33,101 bases of DNA from Verrucomicrobiota bacterium. Lineage in GTDB: Bacteria > Verrucomicrobiota > Verrucomicrobiia > Opitutales > Opitutaceae. Below, one piece after another: positions 25,694 through 33,101 of this stretch. Numbering within the stretch: position 1 is the first letter of the stretch; every line of letters begins with the position of its first letter. Where the stretch lies: assembly GCA_030605125.1 (NCBI GenBank), contig JAUWBD010000034.1:1-33101 (forward strand). The letters are read 5' to 3'. A program made the position numbers and the translations under genes. Below the pieces are notes generated by a model. It was not told the origin of the DNA. It searched no databases and saw only the letters and a program-made list of their open reading frames with translations.

Positions 25694-27448
25694 ATGCTTC
25701 CCCTGGCCCGCCTCCTCGTCGCGCTTCTGCTTCTCGCCGCACCGGCCGCGCAGGCCCGGCTCGATTTGGAGGCCGTGACCGCAGCCCAGCTCCAGTTGGA
25801 CGAGGAGCGCGCCGGCGCGCTGCATGCGGCGGCGCGCGGCGACGTCGGCCGCTTGCTGGACTTGGTGAAGGCCCGCGCCGACGAGCGGCCCAACGTGCGC
25901 TACATCGCGGACGCACTCATCACTGCGCGCCGCCTCCACCGTCTCGGTGTCGCCCGCGCCCGCCCCGAACTCTCCGTCGCGGCCGCCGATCTCGCCGACC
26001 TCGCGGTGCGCACCTACCAGAACCCCGACGGCACCTTTAACGAATACGACCGCTGCACCTGGCTCACCCAGGACCAGCTCCACCGCACCATCCCCTGGGG
26101 CACCGCCTTTCACGGCCAGTCGATGCTGCGCACCCTCCGCGAGCTGCGGGAGGCATTGGGCGAGAAGCGCGCCGCCGACTGGCGCGAACGCCTTCGCCGC
26201 ACCGCCACGTGGATCGACGGCAACCCGGTGCTCGACCGGCTCGTCTTCAACGCCGCCATCGACCTCGCAAGCCTGCTCTGGAAGATCGGCGACGAACTCG
26301 ACGAAGAAGCGTTCAAACGTGCCGGACTCGCGACCGCGCATCGGCTGCTGGACCGACACCTCGAGCCCGAGCAGGGCTGGATCCGCGGAGAAAACAACGG
26401 CGTTTCCGGCTTTTACCAGCAGATGGGCATGGAGTTTATCGCCGACTTCGCCCGCGCCTCGGGCGACGCCCGCCTCCGCGAGGCGGTCTTCCGCTTCATG
26501 GACACCGTGGAGCTCTTCACGACGCCGACCTGGCAGTTCGCGGGCAATTTCGGCACGCGCACCCCCAGCCTCGGGCCCACACGTCCGGGGCTGGTCCTCG
26601 AGGCCGCCGCGCTGGGCCACGCCCGCGCCTCCGCCCGCGCCCGCAGCGCCATCCCGGTGGCTTGGACGGACGACCTCCAACTCTGGCGAGCCGCGCTTGC
26701 CACGCCCGCCGACGACACACCGGCGCCGCGCCCCGCTTTGGCACGCTTTCCCGAGATCGGCGGCACCGTGCTTCGCGGCGGCCTCTGGCAGGCCTGGTTT
26801 TTCAACTACGATAAATCGCTCTGGGCCCGCGGCTTCTCCGCGCTTTGGCACGCGAGCGACGACGCATGGATCTTCGGCACGCTGCAGTCGCTCCCCACCC
26901 AGGTGGAGAAGGCGAAGCTGCGGCTCGACGACACGAGCGACTTCGCGGGCTTCCCCCGCGTGCGGGTGAGCGATGGCGAGCGACACTACAATTCGCATCA
27001 ACGTATCGACGACCTCGTCGCCGAAGACACTAACGTGAGTTGGAGCGAAACCCTTCGCGCTCGCGACGGGCAGGCCGGTGGCCGGCTCCAAGCGCGCCTC
27101 ACGCTCGGCGACCCCGAGCTCGTTCTGCGAGTGGAACTCAGCGAGCTGGCCGGCCCCGCGACCTTGGATTTCCACTTCGCGGTGCCCGCCCCTTCTGGCC
27201 CGGAGCGGAAACCCGTTCCCGCCTCGGCCGTCGTCGAAGCCGAGACGGCGCACGAGGCGCGCGTGCGCGTTGGCGCCGCCACCTACCGCTTCCGGGTCCT
27301 CGAGGCGCCGGCGGGCAGTATGGTCGAGGCCGGCGTCGCGGCCGAGCGAGGCCTGCACACCGGCAACCTCGGCGGCCTGCGCGTCCGCGTCACGCCCCCG
27401 CCCGAGGCGCGCGCCCTCGTGCTACTCGTCGCCTGCGAAGCGCTGTGA
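25694..27448 (+). CDS. Secreted alpha-toroid protein, probable glycan enzyme (toroid B)
   Basis: A 584-aa exported protein. The signal peptide is MLPLARLLVALLLLAAPAAQ followed by A-R. The first about 320 residues are paired helices of an alpha/alpha-toroid (AADLADLAVRTYQNPDGTFN, WGTAFHGQSMLRTLRELREA, FNAAIDLASLLWKIGDELDE, WIRGENNGVSGFYQQMGMEF). The second half is beta-rich (LRGGLWQAWFFNYDKSLWAR, LQARLTLGDPELVLRVELSE). The overall plan is like toroids A and C, but I see no shared signature blocks such as GYTNIAL or HSRxY, so it is at most a distant relative. A polysaccharide lyase or unsaturated-uronyl or glycosyl hydrolase role is possible; none can be assigned. It stands divergent from the glycosidase gene and is followed by three REP hairpins. 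Confidence 0.68.
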   Translation: MLPLARLLVALLLLAAPAAQARLDLEAVTAAQLQLDEERAGALHAAARGDVGRLLDLVKARADERPNVRYIADALITARRLHRLGVARARPELSVAAADLADLAVRTYQNPDGTFNEYDRCTWLTQDQLHRTIPWGTAFHGQSMLRTLRELREALGEKRAADWRERLRRTATWIDGNPVLDRLVFNAAIDLASLLWKIGDELDEEAFKRAGLATAHRLLDRHLEPEQGWIRGENNGVSGFYQQMGMEFIADFARASGDARLREAVFRFMDTVELFTTPTWQFAGNFGTRTPSLGPTRPGLVLEAAALGHARASARARSAIPVAWTDDLQLWRAALATPADDTPAPRPALARFPEIGGTVLRGGLWQAWFFNYDKSLWARGFSALWHASDDAWIFGTLQSLPTQVEKAKLRLDDTSDFAGFPRVRVSDGERHYNSHQRIDDLVAEDTNVSWSETLRARDGQAGGRLQARLTLGDPELVLRVELSELAGPATLDFHFAVPAPSGPERKPVPASAVVEAETAHEARVRVGAATYRFRVLEAPAGSMVEAGVAAERGLHTGNLGGLRVRVTPPPEARALVLLVACEAL

Positions 27449-27454
27449 GCGATT

Positions 27455-27589
27455 GGAGCGATGGGGCTCCTGCCCCGTCGGATTGGCGCGCGGTGCATGA
27501 TCGCGAACCACACGGGGCGGGAGCCCCGTGCCTCCGATACGCTCGGCTCACGATCCCGGAGCGACGGGGCTCCCGCCCCGTCGGAACGA
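27455..27589. repeat. Three REP hairpins between converging genes
   Basis: Forward subtype 1 at 27455-27486 (stem GATGGGGC / GCCCCGTC, one G-T wobble), reversed subtype 2 at 27505-27535, forward subtype 1 at 27558-27589. They fill the 166-bp gap between toroid B and the GH43-like gene. Confidence 0.87.
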
Positions 27590-27614
27590 TCTCCTCGCCT
27601 GCGCAAACCGCACG

Positions 27615-28523
27615 CTACGGCGCGCCGCGCTCGGCCAAGGCGCGTTCCACCACGGCCAGCGTTTCGCGATCCACCGTCACGATCGAGCCATGGCGAAGCA
27701 CACGGGCGCGCTCGTCTTTCACCAGCTTGACCGGCTCGCCATAAGTCTCGCCGTCGGTCGAGGGCAGCGCCGCATAGCCGTGCCGGTCCTTGTAGAGGTC
27801 GTAGTAGAGCAGGTAGTCGCCGGTGCCGCGGCGCAAAAAAATCGCGCCCTCCGTAAAGGCGCCGGTCAAGGCACGCGGTCGCTCAAAGGGCCCGAGCGGC
27901 GCCGCGCCGCGCGCCTCGATCACATTTTTGTGCTCACGCCGCTCATCCTTGTAGAAGAGGCGATAGTCATCCGGGCCGCGCCGCACGATCTTTGCATCGA
28001 TGACGTTGTGCCCCGGATCCCAGAAGCGCTCGGTCGGCGTGAAAACCTCCCAATCGCGGGTCGTGGTGAAGTAGAGGCGGTGGCTCCACGTCGCGGTCCA
28101 CCACTCGTCTTGGTTCGCCGGCGGCACATAGTCGCGCCGCAGCGTGGAGGACCAGACGATCAGGGCGCGGTCTTCGTGCTGGTGAATGTGCGGCGCCCAC
28201 ACGTTTTTGAAATCCAGGTCGCGCTCGGGGTCGGCGACCCGCACATAGCGCTCGCCGCTCCAGTTCACCGCGTCGGCGGAGCGCGCGTAGCCAAAGCCCG
28301 ACTCGCCGGTCGTCCACACAAGGTGAAACACGCCCGCCTCGTCGCGGTGCACGCAGGGATCGCGAAAGATGCCCCACTCTCCGATCGCGGGCCGATAAGA
28401 GCCGATGGCGAGGGTCCTCCAGGCGAGACCGTCTTCGCTCACATACAGATCGAGCCCTCCGCGATCGCTGCCGGGGAAGGCGAAGAGGAGATAGACCGAG
28501 GACAAGACGGCGCTGGCGCTCAT
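27615..28523 (-). CDS. GH43-like five-bladed propeller glycosidase
   Basis: A 302-aa protein of glycoside hydrolase family 43/clan F type. The expected catalytic set is visible: Asp55 in FRDPC, Asp176 in NVIDAKI and Glu225 in FTEGAIF. WAPHI (about residue 106) and repeated aromatic strands (YLLFAFPGSD, FHLVWTTGESGFGYARS, ALIVWSSTLRRDY, RLYFTTTRDWEVF, DYLLYYDLYKDRHGYAA) fit five blades. No signal peptide. The ATG at 28523 begins the first strand cleanly and lies 22 nt after the toroid C stop codon; an upstream in-frame ATG at 28625 would overlap that gene. It is the third gene of the GH36-toroid C-GH43 operon. Substrate unknown; arabinosyl, xylosyl or galactosyl linkages are typical of relatives. 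Confidence 0.82.
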   Translation of the reverse strand: MSASAVLSSVYLLFAFPGSDRGGLDLYVSEDGLAWRTLAIGSYRPAIGEWGIFRDPCVHRDEAGVFHLVWTTGESGFGYARSADAVNWSGERYVRVADPERDLDFKNVWAPHIHQHEDRALIVWSSTLRRDYVPPANQDEWWTATWSHRLYFTTTRDWEVFTPTERFWDPGHNVIDAKIVRRGPDDYRLFYKDERREHKNVIEARGAAPLGPFERPRALTGAFTEGAIFLRRGTGDYLLYYDLYKDRHGYAALPSTDGETYGEPVKLVKDERARVLRHGSIVTVDRETLAVVERALAERGAP

Positions 28524-28545
28524 GAGAAAGAGGAATCGGCAAACG

Positions 28546-30273
28546 TCACCCGAACAGCGAAACGGCGCGCGGGAGAGCGAGCTCCATTCCGCTCCAAGAG
28601 AGCCGCCATTCGGCATCCTGCGCACCGACGCTCGGCGGCGGATAGGAGACCACCTCGGGCGCGATCTCGGTTTCGCTCAGCTCAAGAGACCACGCCAGGC
28701 GCGCGCCGATGATCGAGTCCCAGGCGAAGTCGGCGGGTGCCCCTTCATGCCACGGCAACCACAGCCGGCCGCCACCCTCCTCGCAACGCACGCGAGGCGC
28801 GGGAGCCGCGAGCACGGGCGACGCCAGACCGAGGACGCGCAGCCGCGCGTGAAGCCGCGGCCCCACCAGGTCAATCCGGCCGCCGACCGAGAGCGACGTC
28901 TCGGTGCCGGCTGCAAGCTCGCGACCATCGACCACCACCCGCAGGCCTCCGCCGGGATGTTCCCAGAAAACCTCACCCCCGAGGCGGCAGCTTCCCAACT
29001 TCGCGACGGGAATGTAAGGATGAGCGTCGCGACCCGGAGCCAGGGTGGTCCCGGCGAGCACGCGAGGCCCCTTCTGCACCGCGTGCACGACGCCCGAGGC
29101 GAAGGCGTGACCGTTGTTGACCGTGCGGTAGCCGATCCGCCCAAAGTCGCCGCCGCCGGCCGGCCAATAGGCGATCACGTTTTGCCGCTGGCCCCAACCA
29201 TCGTGACGGTTCACCGAGCCCAGACAGAACGCCGGCTCGAGATGGGTCGTGTAGATGACGAGCAAGCCGTCGCGTTCCTCGAAGGCGGGATCGGTGAACT
29301 CGGCTCGCCGGTCCGGATCCAAGGCGGTTTCCAGCTCTCCGGTCGGGGCGTCCGGCTCAAGCACCGCTCCCATGATCGCGCTCAGCGGCTCCTCGGCGGG
29401 GCGGGCCTCGAGGCGCAGGGGGCGGTCTCCGGCTAGCTTGGCCAACAACAGGCCCAACGTGGAGCGCGCGCTCCCCAGCCCGGGGTCGTAGGCGCGCGAA
29501 TGCGGTCCGGCAACCAGCCCGCTGGGCGCGTGAAAGCGCCGGAGGATATGTCGCCAAAAAACGTGCTGCACCTCGCGCATCGCCGAGCGCGCCGGCTCGT
29601 CGGCGACCAACGCGTCGAAAGCCGCGAGGGCGGCGAGGCTGACGCCCGCATAGGTGGGGCTGAGGTATTCGGCGATGCGCCCGTCGCCGACCACCTTGCG
29701 ACGGAGCTTTTCCACCCGCTCCCGCGCATAGACCAGCAGGTCCCGGTCGCCCGTCAGCTCGCCGGCGGCGAAGGTCACGAGCGCCCCTTTGAGCGCGATG
29801 TTGGTGTAGCCCACCGCGACATTGCGCCGCATGACGAAACGGGCGGCGCGATGCACCGCGGCGAGCAAGGCGTCCCGCAGCGCCGCGGGCAGGCGAGCCC
29901 CTTCGAAACGCAGGACCAAGAGCAGGGCCATCGCGTTGAAATCGGCCCAGTTGGGGTCGGGCGCGGGCCAGGTGTTGACGTCGAGGTCGGCGTAGTAGTG
30001 CCAGAGGCCGTCGCGCTCGCCTCCGTCCGCGCATTGGGCGGCGGCCACCTCCTCCAGGATGCGGAGCGCGCGCGCGTCGGGCCGCCCGCGGTCGAGGTAG
30101 AGGAGCAGATGCGCGAAGTAGAGCGATTCGCGCGTCGCGAACAAATCCGGCAAATCCTGGAAAGGCGCGCAGTGCGGATTCGTGCGCATGCGGCAACGCA
30201 GCAGCCCGCGGGCCGGGTCGTAGTCGGACGCGTGACGCGCCGCCAAGCGAGCGAGAAGGGCGGGGATGTCCAT
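28546..30273 (-). CDS. Predicted cytoplasmic toroid enzyme, lyase-like (toroid C)
   Basis: A 575-aa protein without signal peptide, paralogue of toroid A (10397-12103). The N-terminal helical toroid has GYTNIALKGA, AEYLSPTYAGVSL and GPHSRAY (His258, Tyr262 at the same spacing as in toroid A). The C-terminal beta domain has LGSVNRHDGWGQRQNVIAYW, VQKGPRVLAG and EWRLSWSG. Its first 120 residues (RMRTNPHCAPFQDLPDLFAT; LWHYYADLDVNTWPAPDPNW) also fit a helical toroid. The start is 7 nt after the GH36 stop codon and the GH43-like gene follows 22 nt after its own stop, so it acts in a three-enzyme cytoplasmic pathway. That setting suggests degradation of a galactose-containing oligosaccharide, perhaps by elimination. 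No known CAZy family was recognised. Confidence 0.68.
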   Translation of the reverse strand: MDIPALLARLAARHASDYDPARGLLRCRMRTNPHCAPFQDLPDLFATRESLYFAHLLLYLDRGRPDARALRILEEVAAAQCADGGERDGLWHYYADLDVNTWPAPDPNWADFNAMALLLVLRFEGARLPAALRDALLAAVHRAARFVMRRNVAVGYTNIALKGALVTFAAGELTGDRDLLVYARERVEKLRRKVVGDGRIAEYLSPTYAGVSLAALAAFDALVADEPARSAMREVQHVFWRHILRRFHAPSGLVAGPHSRAYDPGLGSARSTLGLLLAKLAGDRPLRLEARPAEEPLSAIMGAVLEPDAPTGELETALDPDRRAEFTDPAFEERDGLLVIYTTHLEPAFCLGSVNRHDGWGQRQNVIAYWPAGGGDFGRIGYRTVNNGHAFASGVVHAVQKGPRVLAGTTLAPGRDAHPYIPVAKLGSCRLGGEVFWEHPGGGLRVVVDGRELAAGTETSLSVGGRIDLVGPRLHARLRVLGLASPVLAAPAPRVRCEEGGGRLWLPWHEGAPADFAWDSIIGARLAWSLELSETEIAPEVVSYPPPSVGAQDAEWRLSWSGMELALPRAVSLFG

Positions 30274-30280
30274 GGGCGGG

Positions 30281-32074
30281 TCAGGGTGTGATCAGCGCCA
30301 GCCCCGCCGGCGGGACGGCGAGTCGATGGATCCCTGCGACGAAAATGCTTCGCTCCTCGGCGACAATCCGGCCGAGACAGTCGTAAACGCGCAGCGTCCC
30401 TTCGAGAGGAGGTGTGGCGAGTTCGAAGACGACCCGGTCCGCGCGGGTGCCGTTCACCATGGCCAGCACGGTCGGCTCTTCGGTGATCGTGGCCACCGCG
30501 TCGTCGTGCCACACCACGACATGACGGCGCTCCAGCGAGGCGCTCACCACCGGGTAATGGGTTTCCGGGTGCGTCGGGCGCAGCTCGCCGTCGAGCAGCA
30601 CCTCGCGCCACTCGCGCCAAAATCCGAGCCAATGGCGCAACATGGCGAGGTGGGCCGGCGGCACGCGGTCGAGGCGCACCGAGATCTGCGGCACGGCGAA
30701 GAGCACGTTGAGCAACTGCAACGCGGCCGATTCCACGGGGTCGTCCGGATGCCACATGAGCATGTCGGCGTGCGCGGCGGTGGTGTCGCAGAGCAGGCGG
30801 ATGTCGAGCACGCTCACGCGATTGCGCAGCGAGTCGTTGGGGCAATCGTTGGCCCGGAGCAGATTGCCGTAGCGGCGCATGCGCGGGCCGACGTAGGTCT
30901 GCCGAAACTCGATGAGGATGTCGGGCCGCAGCGCGCGCAGGCGATCGGTCGCCTCGGAAAGCAGTCGGTCCACGGCGACCATGACGTCGGCGATGTCTCG
31001 CCCATCCACCGCGGCGTGGATCTTCGTCTGCGCGGGATCAAAGCGGTCCACGAAGTCGAGCTTCAAGCCATCGAGCCCCCACTCGCGCACCGCGGTTTCC
31101 CAGGTGTTGATCAAAAACTCCCGCACCTCGGGGAAACGCGGATCGAGGACGGAGGCGTGCAGGCGATCGATGTGATAAAGGCATTTGCCGGCGAAGCGCG
31201 CGTGGTTCTTCGCGTGGATGCCGATGAAAGGCACCGAATACCAAAGCAGGTAACGCAGCCCGATCGCCTGCACGCGCGCCACGTGGGCGCGCATGTCGGG
31301 GATGCGCGCGGGCGAGACCTCCCAGTCGCCGCACCACGCGTAGCCGCGGTTCGCGTCGTCGGTCTGCCAACCGTCGTCCACAATGATCGCGGCGCAGCCG
31401 AGCTCGCGGGCCCGCGCCGCCTCGGCCTCGAGCTGCGCCGCGGTGAAGTCCTGATGAAATGAATACCAGGTCGAATACATCGGCTCGCGCCCGGCGGGAG
31501 GCACGGGCAGGGGCGTGTTGCCCGGCTGGCCCGCCCACCAGCGCGCCACGTCGCGGAGCGCCTCGTGATAAGGCCGGAGACGGGTGTCAACGCGCAGAGT
31601 CATCGCGTAGCGCTGGGCGACCGGGGAAGGCGCGTCGAAGAGAGCGACTTCACATTGGAACTCGCCGGTCTCCTCGCGCACGCCGGCGCGAAGCCGCGAG
31701 GGCGCGAGCACCTCGTCACTGGCGAAGGTGAGGCGATTCTCTCCCGAGTAGGCATGCAGACAAACCACCGGCGCCTGCGAGGTCGCCTTCGATTCGAAGG
31801 GCGGCGACCAATCCATGCGCACGCCCTTGTAGAAGCCTGCGCCGGGCGTCCAGCACGCGTGGATGTCCACCGAGGGGTGCGTGAACGTCAGGGCACAGGC
31901 GGGCGGCGGCGCGGGCTCGTCGCGTTCCAGCACAAGCTCCACCCGCTCCACCCCGGGCTCGCACGGTTCGAGTCGCACAAGGAGCGAGGCGCGCCAGCCC
32001 TCGGGCGCGGCGCAGCGCAGATAAAAGACGTGGCGGGCGCCGGCGGCAGTCGCGAGAGTGGGGTGTTCTGGCAT
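30281..32074 (-). CDS. Alpha-galactosidase, GH36-type
   Basis: A 597-aa predicted alpha-galactosidase that removes terminal alpha-linked galactose. The N-terminal beta-sandwich (about 10-190) leads into a TIM barrel: YSTWYSFHQDFT, CAAIIVDDGWQTDD, GLRYLLWYSVPFIG, then the nucleophile Asp340 in GLKLDF, and the acid/base region RANDCPNDSLRNR with Asp410 or Asp414. These motifs match the clan D (GH36) pattern. The C-terminal beta domain ends VPPAGLALITP. No signal peptide. The ATG at 32074 was chosen because the open frame upstream (to 32158) is REP sequence. It is the first gene of a three-gene operon. The upstream small secreted protein gene is 99 bp away and separated by a REP pair, so read-through from it is possible. 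Confidence 0.87.
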   Translation of the reverse strand: MPEHPTLATAAGARHVFYLRCAAPEGWRASLLVRLEPCEPGVERVELVLERDEPAPPPACALTFTHPSVDIHACWTPGAGFYKGVRMDWSPPFESKATSQAPVVCLHAYSGENRLTFASDEVLAPSRLRAGVREETGEFQCEVALFDAPSPVAQRYAMTLRVDTRLRPYHEALRDVARWWAGQPGNTPLPVPPAGREPMYSTWYSFHQDFTAAQLEAEAARARELGCAAIIVDDGWQTDDANRGYAWCGDWEVSPARIPDMRAHVARVQAIGLRYLLWYSVPFIGIHAKNHARFAGKCLYHIDRLHASVLDPRFPEVREFLINTWETAVREWGLDGLKLDFVDRFDPAQTKIHAAVDGRDIADVMVAVDRLLSEATDRLRALRPDILIEFRQTYVGPRMRRYGNLLRANDCPNDSLRNRVSVLDIRLLCDTTAAHADMLMWHPDDPVESAALQLLNVLFAVPQISVRLDRVPPAHLAMLRHWLGFWREWREVLLDGELRPTHPETHYPVVSASLERRHVVVWHDDAVATITEEPTVLAMVNGTRADRVVFELATPPLEGTLRVYDCLGRIVAEERSIFVAGIHRLAVPPAGLALITP

Positions 32075-32091
32075 CGGAAAGGGAAACGGAA

Positions 32092-32166
32092 GGAGGCACG
32101 GGGCTCCCGCCCCGTGCGTGCGCGGTAGCTCAACGAGCCCGACAGGGCGGGAGCCCAATCGCTCAG
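32092..32166. repeat. REP inverted pair (subtype 2 then reversed subtype 1)
   Basis: Forward GGCACGGGGC-TCCC-GCCCCGTGC at 32092-32119 and a reversed, eroded subtype 1 copy at 32135-32166. It lies 7 nt beyond the stop codon of the minus-strand small secreted protein gene and 17 nt before the GH36 start codon. Confidence 0.85.
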
Positions 32167-32173
32167 GTGGTGC

Positions 32174-32695
32174 TCAAGGCGCGGGCTCGGCCGGCTTCGC
32201 CGCCGCCTCGGGGGCGACCGGCACCACCGGCACGAAGGTGAGTTCCCAGAGCCGCACTTTCGCGCGCGCCGCGGTGCCGCTGAGCTGGTAGGTGACGATG
32301 TTCGTCCCGGCCACGAGCTGCACCACTCCGTGTTGCATCGTGCCGGCGAGCGGGACCAGCGGCCCATCGGTAAACTCGTTAATGATCAGCCGCGCGCTGC
32401 CAGGATCCTCCTGGTTGAAGAGTCGCGTGGTGGCGCGGTAGGCGCCCGAACGAGGCGCCACCACCGAGAAAGAGACGAGATCGTCACCCGTCGTGGGGAT
32501 GTAGAGCAGATAGCGGTCCTTCTTCACTTGCGAAGGAATCACACGCCCCGGGGGTCGCTCGCTGAAGGGCTGATCGGCGAGGATAAGAACGAGCGAGCCC
32601 GGCGGTGGCGGCGGCGCTGGCTGAGCCGAAAGCGCGGGCGCGGTGCAGACCGACCCGGCGAACAAAAGAGCGAGGGCAAGAAGGACGCGGGGCAT
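32174..32695 (-). CDS. Small secreted beta-sandwich protein, unknown function
   Basis: A 173-aa exported protein. The signal peptide is MPRVLLALALLFAGSVCTAP followed by ALSA, then a Pro-rich linker (QPAPPPPPG). A single beta-rich domain follows (about 32-155): RYLLYIPTTGDDLVSFSVVA, SGAYRATTRLFNQEDPGSAR, GVVQLVAGTNIVTYQLSGTA, KVRLWELTFVPV. It is reminiscent of a carbohydrate-binding module of the CBM6/35 kind. The tail is Ala/Pro/Glu-rich. A box copy is 46 nt upstream. The family is not recognised. It may bind the polysaccharide handled by the downstream GH36 operon; inference from position only. Confidence 0.7.
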   Translation of the reverse strand: MPRVLLALALLFAGSVCTAPALSAQPAPPPPPGSLVLILADQPFSERPPGRVIPSQVKKDRYLLYIPTTGDDLVSFSVVAPRSGAYRATTRLFNQEDPGSARLIINEFTDGPLVPLAGTMQHGVVQLVAGTNIVTYQLSGTAARAKVRLWELTFVPVVPVAPEAAAKPAEPAP

Positions 32696-32741
32696 GCGGG
32701 AGGTGTTGCCCCACGGCGCGTGCGGAGGCGAAGCACGCCCC

Positions 32742-32756
32742 GCGCAAATTGTTGCG
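32742..32756 (-). promoter_or_regulatory. CGCAACAATGTGCGC box, small secreted protein gene
   Basis: On the minus strand CGCAACAATTTGCGC, one difference from consensus, 46 nt before the start at 32695. Confidence 0.7.
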
Positions 32757-32764
32757 GACCGAGC

Positions 32765-33101
32765 TTACGCGGGCACGGGCAAGGCCCCGGGCATGGCGCG
32801 GCGCGGCGGCAGCAGATCCTTGGTGGACAAGGCGGCGATCGCGAAGAAGCCCGCGGCCTTGAGCGCGAGCACGGTCGCGAGGTAGTTCGCGTCGCGGCCC
32901 AGCCAATACAGCGCGCCCCACGACAGCAGCGCGCCCAGGCCGAGCTCCGCGCAAGTGACACCCGCGAAAAGCGTGCGGCTGCGCCGCCGCCGCACGAGCC
33001 CGCGCGCGTCCGCCGCCGCGCCGCCCTTGGGCGTGCGCACGAACTCGCCGCCGCGCGTCAGGAGGCCCTCGATCACCGCCGCCGTGCAGGTGACGCTCAT
33101 C
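32765..33101 (-). CDS. Membrane GT2 glycosyltransferase, C-terminal end (runs off right edge)
   Basis: The last 111 codons of a gene entering from the right edge. GGEFVRTPKGG is the typical cytosolic motif at the end of membrane-embedded family 2 glycosyltransferases (cellulose synthase or glucomannan synthase-like). Two hydrophobic segments follow (about FAGVTCAELGLGALLSWGAL and NYLATVLALKAAGFFAIAAL), then a short Pro-rich tail. The catalytic domain lies outside the window. The open frame continues to the last base, and the in-frame ATG at 33100 is internal. It lacks a role assignment here, but it may make an exopolysaccharide. Confidence 0.75.
   Translation of the reverse strand, partial: MSVTCTAAVIEGLLTRGGEFVRTPKGGAAADARGLVRRRRSRTLFAGVTCAELGLGALLSWGALYWLGRDANYLATVLALKAAGFFAIAALSTKDLLPPRRAMPGALPVPA

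Noticed and set aside
32075-32158. Longer N terminus for the GH36 protein
   Set aside because: The extra codons are translated REP sequence; the ATG at 32074 starts the conserved domain.

Overview
High-GC bacterial DNA whose gene content points to Verrucomicrobiota, most likely the Opitutaceae. The pointers are a Verru_Chthon-type giant pilin-like protein, two prepilin-like proteins of the H-X9-DG class, a PEP-CTERM protein with autotransporter-type beta-strand repeats, a LacI regulator next to secreted carbohydrate-active proteins, and start codons that mostly lack a clear Shine-Dalgarno sequence. The taxon is inferred from gene families, not from a marker gene.

Bases 1 to about 6870 are conserved housekeeping sequence: the 5' part of RNase Y (minus strand), a GH2 beta-galactosidase, a small membrane protein closed by a strong terminator, the GTPase EngB, a YgjP-type metallopeptidase, and a YkgJ cysteine-cluster protein with what looks like the stump of a lost upstream gene.

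Bases about 6900 to 32760 are an accessory region for secreted and carbohydrate-active proteins. In order it holds a prepilin-like protein; a divergent pair of a secreted beta-helix protein and a predicted toroid enzyme; a LacI regulator; a Verru_Chthon protein with a secreted partner; a REP-associated transposase (RAYT); a two-gene unit with a G8-domain beta-helix protein; a PEP-CTERM protein; a second prepilin-like protein; a secreted clan-A type glycosidase with a DNRLRE domain; a secreted toroid protein; and a minus-strand operon of GH36 alpha-galactosidase, a second toroid enzyme and a GH43-like propeller. A small secreted protein and the 3' end of a membrane GT2 glycosyltransferase close the window.

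Two dispersed DNA elements organise this accessory region and are absent from the housekeeping part. First, a 15-bp box with consensus CGCAACAATGTGCGC stands upstream of nine genes, always in the gene's orientation and at preferred distances (46-49, 63-65 or 112-121 nt before the start codon). It marks the prepilins, the PEP-CTERM gene, the secreted enzymes and the LacI gene, so it may define a regulon of surface and secreted proteins. Second, about 22 REP hairpins in two stem subtypes, mostly in inverted mixed-subtype pairs, follow stop codons throughout the region. The resident RAYT gene is bracketed by two such pairs. The box-defined gene set and the paired cytoplasmic toroid proteins (H-S-R-x-Y motif) are the best candidates for undescribed biology.
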